Made by a program: the position numbers and the translations under genes. Of a DNA stretch of 14,920 nucleotides, positions 1-7,456 are shown piece by piece (the first letter of the stretch is position 1; each line of letters begins with the position of its first letter). The notes beneath the pieces were generated by a model. It did not search any database, was not told the origin of the DNA, and worked only from the letters and a program-made list of their open reading frames with translations. This DNA is from Pseudomonadota bacterium (GTDB taxonomy: Bacteria > Pseudomonadota > Gammaproteobacteria > Burkholderiales > Thiobacillaceae), in contig JAUPLV010000037.1 in assembly GCA_030836725.1 (NCBI GenBank), positions 1 to 14,920 of the forward strand, read 5' to 3'.

Positions 1-1
1 A

Positions 2-1081
2 AAGGAACGCCGCGAGGTCAGCGAAGGCATGCAGGCCCGTCTGCTGGCCATCCTTGAGAAAACGAGCGATTACGTCGCCATGGCCGACCCCGCGGGAAGC
101 ATGCTCTATCTGAATCCGGCGGGACGGTCCCTGCTGGGCCTGGCGCCGGGGGATGACATCTCGCGGATGCGGCTGTGTGAGCACAGCGACAAAGAGGTGG
201 CGGACAGGATATGGAACGAAGCCATCCCGTCTGCGATCCGAAGCGGCCTGTGGACAGGAGAATCGCGGTTGCGTGACGGAGGCGGGCGTGAAATCCATGC
301 TTCGCAAGTGATCATTGCGCACCGCGGCGGGGATGGTCAGGTGGAGAGTCTCTCCACCATACTCAGAAATACCACCGAGCAGGTTCAGGCAGCACAGGCC
401 CTGCGTGAATCCCGCGATGAGCTTCGCCGTCTCTCCGGTTTGCTGGTGACGATTCAGGAGGATGAGCGGCGGCGAATTTCACTGGATCTTCATGACGGGC
501 TGGGACAGTCCCTGAGCCTGATCAAGCTCTCGCTGGAAACTGCCGCAAGGCTTCTGGCCGCGGGCGCGACCGACGAAGCAAGTGAATCACTTCGACAACT
601 GATCCCCCGTGTCAAGGAAGCGCTGGTCGAGGTGCGCCGGGTTTCCACCGAATTGCGGCCCTCGATACTCGACGACCTGGGCATTCTGCCCACCCTGTCA
701 TGGTTCTTCCGCGAGTTAGAAACGGCTTGCAGCGAGATCGCTGTCGAGAAATCGTTCAACCTTGACGAGCATGAAGTGCCGGTGCGGCTGCAGATCGTCC
801 TTTATCGCATTCTTCAGGAAGCTTTCAACAACATCGTCAAGCATGCTGGGGCCAGCAGGGTGACGGTCAGTCTCGATCGTATCGACCAGGCGCTGATCTT
901 GCGGATCGAGGACAACGGCTGCGGGTTCGACACGGACAGCATCCGCTACGTCGAAGGTCAGGGCCGGGGCCTGGGGCTGCTTAGCATGAAGGAGCGGGCA
1001 TCGTTTTCAGGCGGAAACTACCACCTTGCGTCCACTCCAGGACAAGGAACCCGCATCGAAGTGTCGTGGCCTTGCGGCTAG
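2..1081 (+). CDS. NarL-family sensor histidine kinase (5' partial)
   Basis: This is the C-terminal part of a sensor kinase that autophosphorylates on a histidine and passes the phosphate to a response regulator. The frame is open to the left edge (KERREVSEG precedes the first ATG at 29), so the true start and probably an input or membrane domain lie outside the window. Numbering from the ATG at 29: a PAS domain at about 5-115, a short coiled linker, then a HisKA_3 dimerisation domain with the motif DLHDGLGQ (H155). The HATPase_c domain has an N-box around residues 261-273, DNGCGF at 295-300 and GRGLGL at 312-317, so all catalytic boxes look intact. No membrane segment is visible in this part. 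HisKA_3 kinases normally pair with LuxR-type regulators; one lies at 11232-11888, beyond the secretion genes, and is the likely partner (inference). Confidence 0.93.
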   Translation, partial: KERREVSEGMQARLLAILEKTSDYVAMADPAGSMLYLNPAGRSLLGLAPGDDISRMRLCEHSDKEVADRIWNEAIPSAIRSGLWTGESRLRDGGGREIHASQVIIAHRGGDGQVESLSTILRNTTEQVQAAQALRESRDELRRLSGLLVTIQEDERRRISLDLHDGLGQSLSLIKLSLETAARLLAAGATDEASESLRQLIPRVKEALVEVRRVSTELRPSILDDLGILPTLSWFFRELETACSEIAVEKSFNLDEHEVPVRLQIVLYRILQEAFNNIVKHAGASRVTVSLDRIDQALILRIEDNGCGFDTDSIRYVEGQGRGLGLLSMKERASFSGGNYHLASTPGQGTRIEVSWPCG

Positions 1082-1130
1082 TCCCGCTGATAAGTTCTTC
1101 CCAAATCGGCCTGAATGGGCGCATCCGCCC

Positions 1131-1149
1131 GGGTGGCTGCAAGCCATCC
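1131..1149 (+). other. Short GC-rich hairpin after the kinase gene
   Basis: GGGTGGCT (1131-1138) and AGCCATCC (1142-1149) form an 8-bp stem with one G-T wobble and a 3-nt loop. A smaller hairpin, GGGCG/CGCCC (1117-1130), sits just before it. No T-tract follows, so an intrinsic terminator is not supported. It could be a pause or processing site, or mean nothing. The rest of the 1082-1293 spacer shows no convincing sigma-70 or sigma-54 promoter by eye. Confidence 0.25.
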
Positions 1150-1299
1150 CCGCTACACCATTCACCTACCCGAAAAATACTGCATACCTCGTATGAATGA
1201 ATACGGTGATTCCCTCAGAGCCAGCCTGCATCTGTAGCACTAAGGTTAGATCAACGCCAGTGAGGTGTTTATCGGTGGTGGACTGCTGGAGGAATGGAA

Positions 1300-1746
1300 A
1301 TGCAGAAAACAGGGTATGGCAAAAGGCCTTCATCTACAGGACGAAGCAAGCGGGGTTTTACCCTGCTCGAATTACTGGTGGTCATGGTGATCATCGGGCT
1401 GCTGGCCGGCTACGTGGGGCCGAAATATTTTTCCCAGATCGGCAAGTCGGAAATCAAGGCGGCACGCGCCCAGATCGACGCGCTGGGCAAGGCGCTGGAT
1501 CAGTATCGGCTGGATGTCGGGACGTATCCGAGTACCGAGCAGGGGCTGTCAACCCTGGTGGTCCGTCCGCCAAACGAGTCCAGATGGGATGGACCCTACT
1601 TGCAGAAGGATGCACCTGACGACCCGTGGGGCAACCCTTACGTTTTCGTCATGCCCGGAGAGCATGGCGAGTATGACCTGGTTTCGTTCGGCAAGGACGG
1701 CATGCCCGGAGGCGACGGTGAGGCGGGCGATATCACCAACTGGTAG
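1300..1746 (+). CDS. gspG: Major pseudopilin GspG (type II secretion-like)
   Basis: This is the main subunit of the periplasmic pseudopilus. From the ATG at 1300 the protein has 148 residues. The GGAGG at 1288-1292 is 7 nt from this ATG but only 1 nt from an in-frame ATG at 1294, so 1300 is preferred. A basic leader ends at RG|FTLLELLVVM (cleavage after G19), with Glu at +5 and one hydrophobic N-terminal helix at 20-41. The C-terminal part has DPWGNPY (108-114) and the acidic, Gly-rich GKDGMPGGDGEAGDI (131-145), which matches the calcium-binding loop of true GspG. The length is usual for the family. It is first in the secretion gene set, 64 nt before gspF. A prepilin peptidase is needed to process it and is not in the window. 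Confidence 0.95.
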   Translation: MQKTGYGKRPSSTGRSKRGFTLLELLVVMVIIGLLAGYVGPKYFSQIGKSEIKAARAQIDALGKALDQYRLDVGTYPSTEQGLSTLVVRPPNESRWDGPYLQKDAPDDPWGNPYVFVMPGEHGEYDLVSFGKDGMPGGDGEAGDITNW

Positions 1747-1810
1747 CGGGACAGGGTGCCCACGCGATCAGGCGATGGGTGATCGGGTAGTTTGATCCGG
1801 AGAGACGGCT

Positions 1811-3001
1811 ATGCGCTATGAGGTCAAGGCACTTCGCGGGGAAGGAAACCCGACGGCATTGATGCTGGATGCCGCGGATGCCGGCGATGCCGCAAGCCAG
1901 GCGCTGGCCCTGGGTTACACGGTGATCGCGATCAAGGCGAAAGCCCTCTGGCCGGCATGGCGCTGGCAACCCAGGGGCCACTTTCCCCTGGTGCTGTTCA
2001 GCCAGGAACTGTTGGCGCTGCTGCAAGCCGGACTGACCCTGGTGGAAGCGCTCGAAACCCTCAATGAAAAGGAACAGCGTCCCGAAGTCAAACACGCTCT
2101 GATGCGGATCATCGCCAGCCTCTACGAGGGGCATGCCTTTTCCACAGCGCTGCAGCATTCGCCGGCCAATTTTCCGCGGCTCTACGTGGCGACCGTTCGC
2201 GCCAGCGAAAAAACCGGCGACTTGCCCGAAGCGCTTTCGCGTTACATCTCGTATCAGTCGCAGATGGATGCCGTCAAACGGCAGGTGGTCAGCGCCTCGA
2301 TTTATCCGATCCTGCTGAGCGTTGTCGGCGGCCTGGTGACGCTGTTCCTGATGGTGTATGTGGTGCCGCGCTTTAGCCGCATCTATGCCGATATCGGCAG
2401 CGACCTGCCGCTGATGTCGCGACTTCTGATGCGCTGGGGTCAATTGCTCGAATCCCACGGCGCGTCGATTCTGACCGGAACTTTGCTGGCGATTGGGGGT
2501 GCGATTTATATCGCGACCCGTCCGGAAAGCCGGCAATGGCTCCTGCGCATGCTGTGGCGGCTGCCCGGCATCGGCAACCGGCTGCATGTGTATCAACTCG
2601 CCCGCTTCTACCGCTCGCTGGGCATGCTGCTGCGCGGCGGCATGCCGCTCGTGCCTTCCCTGACGATGGTGTCCGACCTGCTTGAATCCGGGCTGCGCGG
2701 CCAGTTGATACGGGCATCGGCCTCCATACGCGAAGGACATCCGATGTCCGTGGCGATGGAACAATATGGGCTGACTACGCCGGTGGCGCTACGCATGCTG
2801 CGCGTGGGCGAGCGGACCGGGCTGATGGGCGAGATGATGGAGCGCATCGCGGCCTTCCATGAAGAAGAGACCGCACGCTGGGTGGAGCGCTTCACCAAAC
2901 TGTTCGAACCGCTGCTGATGGCGGTCATCGGCCTGGTCATCGGCCTGATCGTGGTGCTGATGTATTTCCCGATTTTCGAGCTGGCGGGGAGCATCCAGTG
3001 A
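1811..3001 (+). CDS. gspF: Inner-membrane platform protein GspF
   Basis: This polytopic platform protein works with the GspE ATPase to extract and assemble pseudopilins. It has 396 residues, typical for GspF/PilC. The start is supported by GGAGA at 1799-1803, 7 nt upstream. Two T2SSF repeats are visible: residues about 61-184 (LLQAGLTLVEAL, then ASEKTGDLPEAL) and about 263-386 (LLRGGMPLVPSL, then RVGERTGLMGEM). Hydrophobic segments lie at about 165-185, 216-235 and 367-387, the usual three-helix layout. The stop overlaps the GTG start of gspE (GTGA), which indicates translational coupling. Nothing looks truncated. Confidence 0.95.
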   Translation: MRYEVKALRGEGNPTALMLDAADAGDAASQALALGYTVIAIKAKALWPAWRWQPRGHFPLVLFSQELLALLQAGLTLVEALETLNEKEQRPEVKHALMRIIASLYEGHAFSTALQHSPANFPRLYVATVRASEKTGDLPEALSRYISYQSQMDAVKRQVVSASIYPILLSVVGGLVTLFLMVYVVPRFSRIYADIGSDLPLMSRLLMRWGQLLESHGASILTGTLLAIGGAIYIATRPESRQWLLRMLWRLPGIGNRLHVYQLARFYRSLGMLLRGGMPLVPSLTMVSDLLESGLRGQLIRASASIREGHPMSVAMEQYGLTTPVALRMLRVGERTGLMGEMMERIAAFHEEETARWVERFTKLFEPLLMAVIGLVIGLIVVLMYFPIFELAGSIQ

Positions 3002-4698
3002 ACATGGCCGAGCCCATCGTCTCCCGCGGCGGACCTTGCTTCACCCCGGAACAGGTGCAGGCGGCGCGCATCGTTGCCCAGGCGGCTCGGCGGCGCATGG
3101 TCGACGTGCTGGAGGAACAGTCCGGTTTGGGCGCGTGGGCATTCACCGATGCACTGGGAGCGATGCTGCATTACCCGATCTTGACGATGGAAAACCTCCA
3201 CCGGATGAAGCCGGCATTCGACGCGCTGCCTTTCGCCGAAGCGATGGAGAAGGAGTGCCTGGCGCTGCGGGAGGAGTCTGGCCGGCTGATTCTGGTCATG
3301 GGGGACCCCTTCGACGTGGGCTTGCAGGCATGGGCCGAGCAGCGCATCGTCGCGCCTTTTGCCTGGCACGTCGCCCACCCATCCGATGTGGCGGCTTATC
3401 TTGCGCGGCACGAGGAGACGCTGTGCGCGATGGACAGTCTGGTGCAGGCCGAGGGCAAGACCGCCACGACAGGCAGCGAAGTCGAGTCTCTCTCATTCAA
3501 GACCATCAGTGAGGGCACCAGCCCGGTGGTCAAGCTGGTGCATTCGACGCTGTACGATGCGCTGAAAGCCTCGGCCAGCGACATCCATCTGGAAACAGGT
3601 CCCGCCGGCCTCGTCGTCAAGTATCGCATCGACGGGGTGATGACTCCGGTCGGTTCGATGGCCGGGATCGATCTGGCGGAGCAGGTGATTTCGCGCATCA
3701 AGATCATGTCGGAACTGGACATCGCCGAGCGCCGGGTGCCGCAGGACGGCCGTTTCAAGGTGTCGGTTCACGGGCACGAGGTGGATTTCCGGGTGTCCGT
3801 GATGCCAAGCATCTTCGGTGAGGATGCGGTGCTGCGCATCCTCGACAAGCAGACGCTTTCCGATCAGATCAAGGGGCTGCGCCTCAGCTATCTTGGACTC
3901 GACGACCATAGCATCTCCCTGCTGCGCCGGCTGTCCAGCGAGCCCTACGGCATGCTGCTGGTGACCGGGCCGACCGGATCGGGCAAGACCACTACCCTGT
4001 ATGCCGCGATCACCGAAATCAACCATGGCCAGGACAAGATCATCACCATCGAGGATCCGGTCGAATACCAGCTTCCCGGAGTGCTGCAGATTCCGGTGAA
4101 CGAGAAGAAGGGCCTCACCTTCGCCCGCGGCCTGCGCTCCATCCTGCGCCACGACCCCGACAAGATCATGGTCGGGGAAATCCGCGATCCGGAGACCGCG
4201 CAGATCGCGGTGCAGTCGGCGCTGACCGGACACTTGGTGTTCACCACGGTGCATGCCAACAACGCGTTCGACGTGATCGGCCGTTTCATCCACATGGGCG
4301 TCGATCCCTACAGTTTCGTGTCCGCCATGAATGGCATCATGGCGCAACGCCTGGTGCGGGTCAGCTGCCCCCACTGCGCTGTCGACATCCAGCCCGATCC
4401 GGGGCTGCTGGCCGATTCCGGCATCACCCCGCAGCAAGCCGCCGGCATGGCCTTCCGTGCAGGGCGCGGCTGCGGCCAATGCCGTGGCACCGGCTTCAAG
4501 GGACGTCGCGCCATCGGCGAGATCCTCTATCTGAACGAAGAAATCCGTGAACTCATTATCGCGCGCCAGCCGGCCCGCCTCATTCGCGAGGCCGCCCGGC
4601 GTAACGGCACGCGTTTCCTGCGCGAAATCGCGCTGGACATGGTCCGCACGGGAGAAACCACCTTGCAGGAGATCAATCGTGTCACCGTGGCTGCGTAA
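2998..4698 (+). CDS. gspE: Secretion/pilus assembly ATPase GspE
   Basis: This cytoplasmic hexameric ATPase drives pseudopilus assembly. It has 566 residues from GTG 2998, which overlaps the gspF stop and has GGGGA at 2986-2990, 7 nt upstream; an ATG at 3004 is possible but spaced worse. The N-terminal region (about 1-150) resembles the T2SSE/MshE N-domain. The core carries Walker A GPTGSGKT (324-331), an Asp box with TIEDPVEYQ (350-358), a Walker B region GEIRDPETA (393-401) and a His box GHLVFTTVHANNA (411-423). Four cysteines in CPHC (457, 460) and CGQC (492, 495) form the zinc-binding element found in assembly ATPases and absent from PilT-type retraction ATPases. All motifs look functional. 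It overlaps the next gene by 20 nt. Confidence 0.96.
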   Translation: MNMAEPIVSRGGPCFTPEQVQAARIVAQAARRRMVDVLEEQSGLGAWAFTDALGAMLHYPILTMENLHRMKPAFDALPFAEAMEKECLALREESGRLILVMGDPFDVGLQAWAEQRIVAPFAWHVAHPSDVAAYLARHEETLCAMDSLVQAEGKTATTGSEVESLSFKTISEGTSPVVKLVHSTLYDALKASASDIHLETGPAGLVVKYRIDGVMTPVGSMAGIDLAEQVISRIKIMSELDIAERRVPQDGRFKVSVHGHEVDFRVSVMPSIFGEDAVLRILDKQTLSDQIKGLRLSYLGLDDHSISLLRRLSSEPYGMLLVTGPTGSGKTTTLYAAITEINHGQDKIITIEDPVEYQLPGVLQIPVNEKKGLTFARGLRSILRHDPDKIMVGEIRDPETAQIAVQSALTGHLVFTTVHANNAFDVIGRFIHMGVDPYSFVSAMNGIMAQRLVRVSCPHCAVDIQPDPGLLADSGITPQQAAGMAFRAGRGCGQCRGTGFKGRRAIGEILYLNEEIRELIIARQPARLIREAARRNGTRFLREIALDMVRTGETTLQEINRVTVAA

Positions 4699-5524
4699 CA
4701 CGCTGCAAATCGAACTTGCGCCCGATCAGGTGAACCTGGTTCACAGCGAGTGGAAGCTGACGCTGCGGGGCGGGCGCGCCTCGATGACGAATCGGCGGTT
4801 TCCCGCTGTTGCCGGCGATGAATCCAGTTCGTCGCCCTGGAAAGGGGCGCTGCGGGCGCTGGAAAAAGCGCTGCCGACCCATGCAGGACACCCGGCGCAT
4901 GTCCGCGTGATCCTGTCCAGCCGCCTGGTGCGTCATGTACGGGTTCCCTGGAGCGATGCCCTGAGTGACGCTGATGAAGAAACGGCCTTCGCTCGCCATT
5001 GTTTCGACAAGGTATACGGTGAAGCGGCCGCGCAATGGGAGCTGCGCCTGAGTCCGGACAGGGACGGGGCGCCGATGCTGGCCAGTGCGGTGGATGCGGG
5101 CCTGCTGTGCGCACTTCGCGATGCGTTTGACGCGGCCGGGGTGAGACTGGACTCGATCCAGCCCAATCTGATGGCGGTATATAACGATTACCGGCGTGCT
5201 TTGCGGAATCGGAACGCCTGGCTGGCGCTGGTGGAACCGGGCAACCTGGTTCTCGCGTTGCGGCATCAGGGGAACTGGGTGCGGATTCGCAGCCAGAGGA
5301 TCGATTCCGGCTGGCGCGATGAACTGAAACTGATTCTGGAACGGGAGGCGTATCTGACCGACCCTGCCGTGGCGGCCCGGGACGTGTTTGTTTGGGCTTC
5401 CGGCAGGGGCGACATCAGGCTGCCTGAAGATGCGCGCTGGCAGTTCCTTCAGCTGGCGCCCCGACCGCCGCATGGACTCGCATCGACGGAGCAAGAGCGC
5501 TTCCCGATGGCGATGGAAGGATGA
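4679..5524 (+). CDS. PilM/MshI/GspL-cytoplasmic-like protein
   Basis: This is a likely cytoplasmic member of the alignment complex, in the position PilM or the cytoplasmic part of GspL holds, bridging the ATPase to the inner-membrane PilN/PilO pair. The frame is open further upstream, but the start is set at GTG 4679 because AGGAG (4667-4671) lies exactly 7 nt before it; the 281-residue product overlaps gspE by 20 nt. The N-terminus (LQIELAPDQVNLV) resembles the first beta-hairpin of the actin-like fold, and a second such strand pattern occurs near 181-195 (WLALVEPGNLVLAL). No membrane segment is visible. It is shorter than typical PilM (about 350), and the canonical nucleotide-binding glycines are not evident. 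The assignment rests mainly on gene order and fold-like patterns. Confidence 0.72.
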   Translation: MSPWLRNTLQIELAPDQVNLVHSEWKLTLRGGRASMTNRRFPAVAGDESSSSPWKGALRALEKALPTHAGHPAHVRVILSSRLVRHVRVPWSDALSDADEETAFARHCFDKVYGEAAAQWELRLSPDRDGAPMLASAVDAGLLCALRDAFDAAGVRLDSIQPNLMAVYNDYRRALRNRNAWLALVEPGNLVLALRHQGNWVRIRSQRIDSGWRDELKLILEREAYLTDPAVAARDVFVWASGRGDIRLPEDARWQFLQLAPRPPHGLASTEQERFPMAMEG

Positions 5525-6072
5525 CCCCGATGCGGCCCCTTCATCTCGATTACCAGCGCAGCTTCAAACCGTTTCCGTGGTTGGGGTTCGGGGTGCTGGC
5601 GGCGGCCCTGGCGGCGATGGTTCTGATGGGCGGGTATTACCATCAGCTTGGCCAGCGCATCGGCGAGCTGGAGGCACGGGTGGATCGTGGCGAACGTCTG
5701 TCGGGCCTTCGTTCGCATTCGCCGCGGCCTGCCGCCAAACAGGCCGCGCAGGAACAGACACTGGAAGTGCAACATGCCAACCAGGTGCTGCGCCAGCTGA
5801 CCTTGCCCTGGGACAGCCTGTTTCAGGCGGTTGAGTCGTCGGGTGGCAAGTCCATCGCCATGCTGTCGATGGAGCCCGACGTCGAAAATGGCATGGTCAG
5901 GATCAGCGGGGAGGCGAAGGATTTCAACGCTGTTCTGGATTACGTCAAAAAACTCGGTGGGCGCGAAGAGTTCGGAAATGTGCATCTGCAGAGCCATCAG
6001 GTCCGGCAGGATGACCCGGAGAAACCCGTTCATTTCTCACTGCTTGCCGTCTGGAAAGTGGGGGCGCCATGA
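5521..6072 (+). CDS. PilN-like inner-membrane alignment protein
   Basis: A 183-residue bitopic protein: a short cytoplasmic N-terminus, one membrane helix (about 18-38), a coiled-coil-prone stretch (about 41-95) and a small periplasmic domain (about 96-180) with the PilN/GspL-like feature LPWDSLFQAVE and a ferredoxin-like pattern of strands. In PilMNOP systems PilN binds PilM with its N-terminal tail and pairs with PilO in the periplasm. The ATG at 5521 overlaps the previous stop as ATGA. A second in-frame ATG at 5530 is about 9 nt from AAGG and cannot be excluded. The next gene also overlaps by ATGA. The family call rests on topology, size and operon position and is fairly secure. Confidence 0.8.
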   Translation: MTPMRPLHLDYQRSFKPFPWLGFGVLAAALAAMVLMGGYYHQLGQRIGELEARVDRGERLSGLRSHSPRPAAKQAAQEQTLEVQHANQVLRQLTLPWDSLFQAVESSGGKSIAMLSMEPDVENGMVRISGEAKDFNAVLDYVKKLGGREEFGNVHLQSHQVRQDDPEKPVHFSLLAVWKVGAP

Positions 6073-6623
6073 CGACCCGGCTGAATCGTCCCGTTGGGCT
6101 TCGCTTGCGCCGGCTCGGATTGCCGGGAATGGTCGGAGTCGGGCTGTGGGTGATGGCGGCGACGTTCTTTTTTTCCGCGGTCTTGCCGGAGCAGAAACGG
6201 CTGGAGGCGGTCCGCCTCAGCGCGGATTCGCTGCATGAACGGATTGAGCGGGCGGGCAGCCGGACGACCGCCAGGGAACGCCCGGCCGAGGAACAACTCG
6301 CGGAATTTTATCGGCTGTTTCCCGACGAAAGGGATACGCCCGACTGGATCGGAAAAATCGCCGCCACCGCCCAGGGTTGCGGACTCAGCCTCGACCAGGG
6401 CGAGTACAAGCCGAGTCGCGACACAGCCGGAAAATTGACGCGTTTGCAGGTGACCCTGCCGGTCAGGGGCGAATACCGGCAGATCCGTGAGTTTCTTGCG
6501 CGCACCCGTGTCGCTGTACCGATCGCCTCGCTGGAACAGATTCAGTTCGAACGCCAGAAAATCAGCGACCCTTTGGTCGATGCAAAAATCAGGCTGGTGC
6601 TCTATCTGGGGGCATCGTCATGA
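6069..6623 (+). CDS. PilO-like inner-membrane alignment protein
   Basis: A 184-residue protein with a basic N-terminus, one membrane helix (about 20-39), a helical coiled-coil region (about 40-80, including EEQLAEFYRLFP) and a periplasmic domain (about 90-182) rich in alternating strands, ending in IRLVLYLG. This is the topology and size of PilO/GspM, which heterodimerises with PilN and contacts PilP and the pseudopilus base. The ATG at 6069 overlaps the PilN-like stop (ATGA), and the stop overlaps the start of the next gene. The sequence shows no damage. The order M-N-O-P is that of type IVa pilus and MSHA alignment complexes, unlike the C-...-L-M order of classic type II systems. Confidence 0.8.
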   Translation: MTTRLNRPVGLRLRRLGLPGMVGVGLWVMAATFFFSAVLPEQKRLEAVRLSADSLHERIERAGSRTTARERPAEEQLAEFYRLFPDERDTPDWIGKIAATAQGCGLSLDQGEYKPSRDTAGKLTRLQVTLPVRGEYRQIREFLARTRVAVPIASLEQIQFERQKISDPLVDAKIRLVLYLGASS

Positions 6624-7144
6624 AACCGCAGCCATGGCATTGGCGCCTTCTTGTCGGCGGGACGGTCGTTGCGATCATTGTGTCCGCCACCCCCGGCGAA
6701 GAACAGCATGGAGAGATCAAGCAGGCGCGTGCAAGCGCGCTTCCCCGGATGCCCGCTATCCGCTCGCCGCAAGCGCTTCCCCGCGTCGAACTCGAGCGGC
6801 TCGGCCGAGCGGACGAGAAAGCCGCGCCGGCCACGGCGGTAGCCAACGCCTTCAGCGCAATCTCCTGGTACGTTCCGCCGCCGCTCCCCCCGCCATCGCC
6901 GCCGCCCAGGCCGGTACCGCCCCCACCGCCCACCGCGCCGCCGCTGCCGTTCAGCTATTTTGGCCGTTACGAGGCGGACGGAATGCTGATCATCCTGCTG
7001 CTCAAGGGCGATCGGATTTACACCGTCGCCGAAGGCGAGGTGATCGAGAACACCTATCGCGTGGAGCGTCTGGCAGGCGGGCGCCTGGAGTTGACCTATC
7101 TGCCGCTCAACATCAAACAGACGCTCAGTACAGGAGAGACATGA
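6620..7144 (+). CDS. PilP/GspC-like periplasmic connector with polyproline linker
   Basis: This 174-residue protein probably links the PilN/PilO pair to the secretin periplasmic domains, the job of PilP in pili and GspC in type II secretion. A short hydrophobic segment near 8-22 could be an anchor or uncleaved signal; there is no lipobox, unlike classic PilP. A disordered region follows, then a strongly proline-rich tract at 86-110 (18 of 26 residues from 85 to 110 are Pro), and then a compact beta-rich domain at about 111-170 (GRYEADG, GDRIYTVAEGEVI, YLPLNIKQTL) resembling the GspC/PilP homology region. The start overlaps the PilO-like stop (ATGA). I recall proteins like this labelled 'secretion system X translation initiation factor' in Burkholderiales genomes, a name that comes from the proline tract and should not be believed. 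Confidence 0.7.
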   Translation: MKPQPWHWRLLVGGTVVAIIVSATPGEEQHGEIKQARASALPRMPAIRSPQALPRVELERLGRADEKAAPATAVANAFSAISWYVPPPLPPPSPPPRPVPPPPPTAPPLPFSYFGRYEADGMLIILLLKGDRIYTVAEGEVIENTYRVERLAGGRLELTYLPLNIKQTLSTGET

Positions 7145-7167
7145 TGCGAATCCGGTCCGCGGCTGAT

Positions 7168-7411
7168 TTCAACCTAGAAACCGCAGTTGGACGCGTCCGA
7201 TGGTGCGTCTGGGCACGTGTCTGCCGCGAAGCGACGACGCCACAGGCCGAGGCCTGCAAGGAGGAGCGACAAAGGCAGGCGCGCGACCAGGCGTGCCAGC
7301 GGGTGCGTAGCGGTGTCACCCAAAAGGTGAACGTGGACGAAGGCAGAAAACACAGTATTCACGCGGCTCCCATTGAGGTGATGAGCGGTCAACTGCGGTT
7401 TTTAGGTTCAA
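7168..7411. mobile_element. Putative MITE-like element with 27-bp imperfect inverted repeats
   Basis: The 312-nt space between the pilP-like gene and the secretin gene holds two inverted arms, 7168-7194 and 7385-7411. Their core is a perfect 12-bp match (AAACCGCAGTTG at 7178-7189, CAACTGCGGTTT at 7390-7401), and 23 of 27 positions pair overall, including AACCTA/TAGGTT on the outer side. The interior (about 190 bp) contains a CAGGCC-GA-GGCCTG hairpin but no transposase. This fits a non-autonomous element or a decayed IS remnant. I see no clear target-site duplication. An open frame (7141-7455) crosses the whole element and starts behind a good ribosome site; see the findings. The secretin ribosome-binding site (GGAGG at 7445-7449) lies outside the element and is intact. 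Confidence 0.6.
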
Positions 7412-7456
7412 TGGTTGGGAATGGCTTGGGTCTGAACCCGGCCGGGAGGGCATGAA

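Noticed and set aside
1082..1293. Promoter for the secretion operon upstream of gspG
   Set aside because: No -35/-10 pair with good spacing and no sigma-54 GG-N10-GC site could be found by eye, so none is annotated.
1197..1619. 140-codon plus-strand open frame overlapping gspG
   Set aside because: Runs out of frame through gspG, has no ribosome-binding site and no recognisable pattern.
1733..2764. 343-codon open frame on the minus strand opposite gspF
   Set aside because: Antisense shadow with low-information Gln/His/Arg-rich composition; gspF on the plus strand has clear domains and a ribosome-binding site.
3493..4701. 402-codon open frame on the minus strand opposite gspE
   Set aside because: It mirrors the full gspE coding region, which has every catalytic motif. 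The minus frame has His/Asp-rich, patternless composition typical of antisense to a GC-rich gene.
6487..7455. 322-codon plus-strand open frame overlapping the pilO-like and pilP-like genes
   Set aside because: The upstream two thirds are an out-of-frame shadow of the pilO- and pilP-like genes (Arg/Ala-rich). Only the part from 7141 or 7144 could be a gene; it spans the inverted-repeat element and has no recognisable domain, so it is discussed as a finding and not listed as a CDS.
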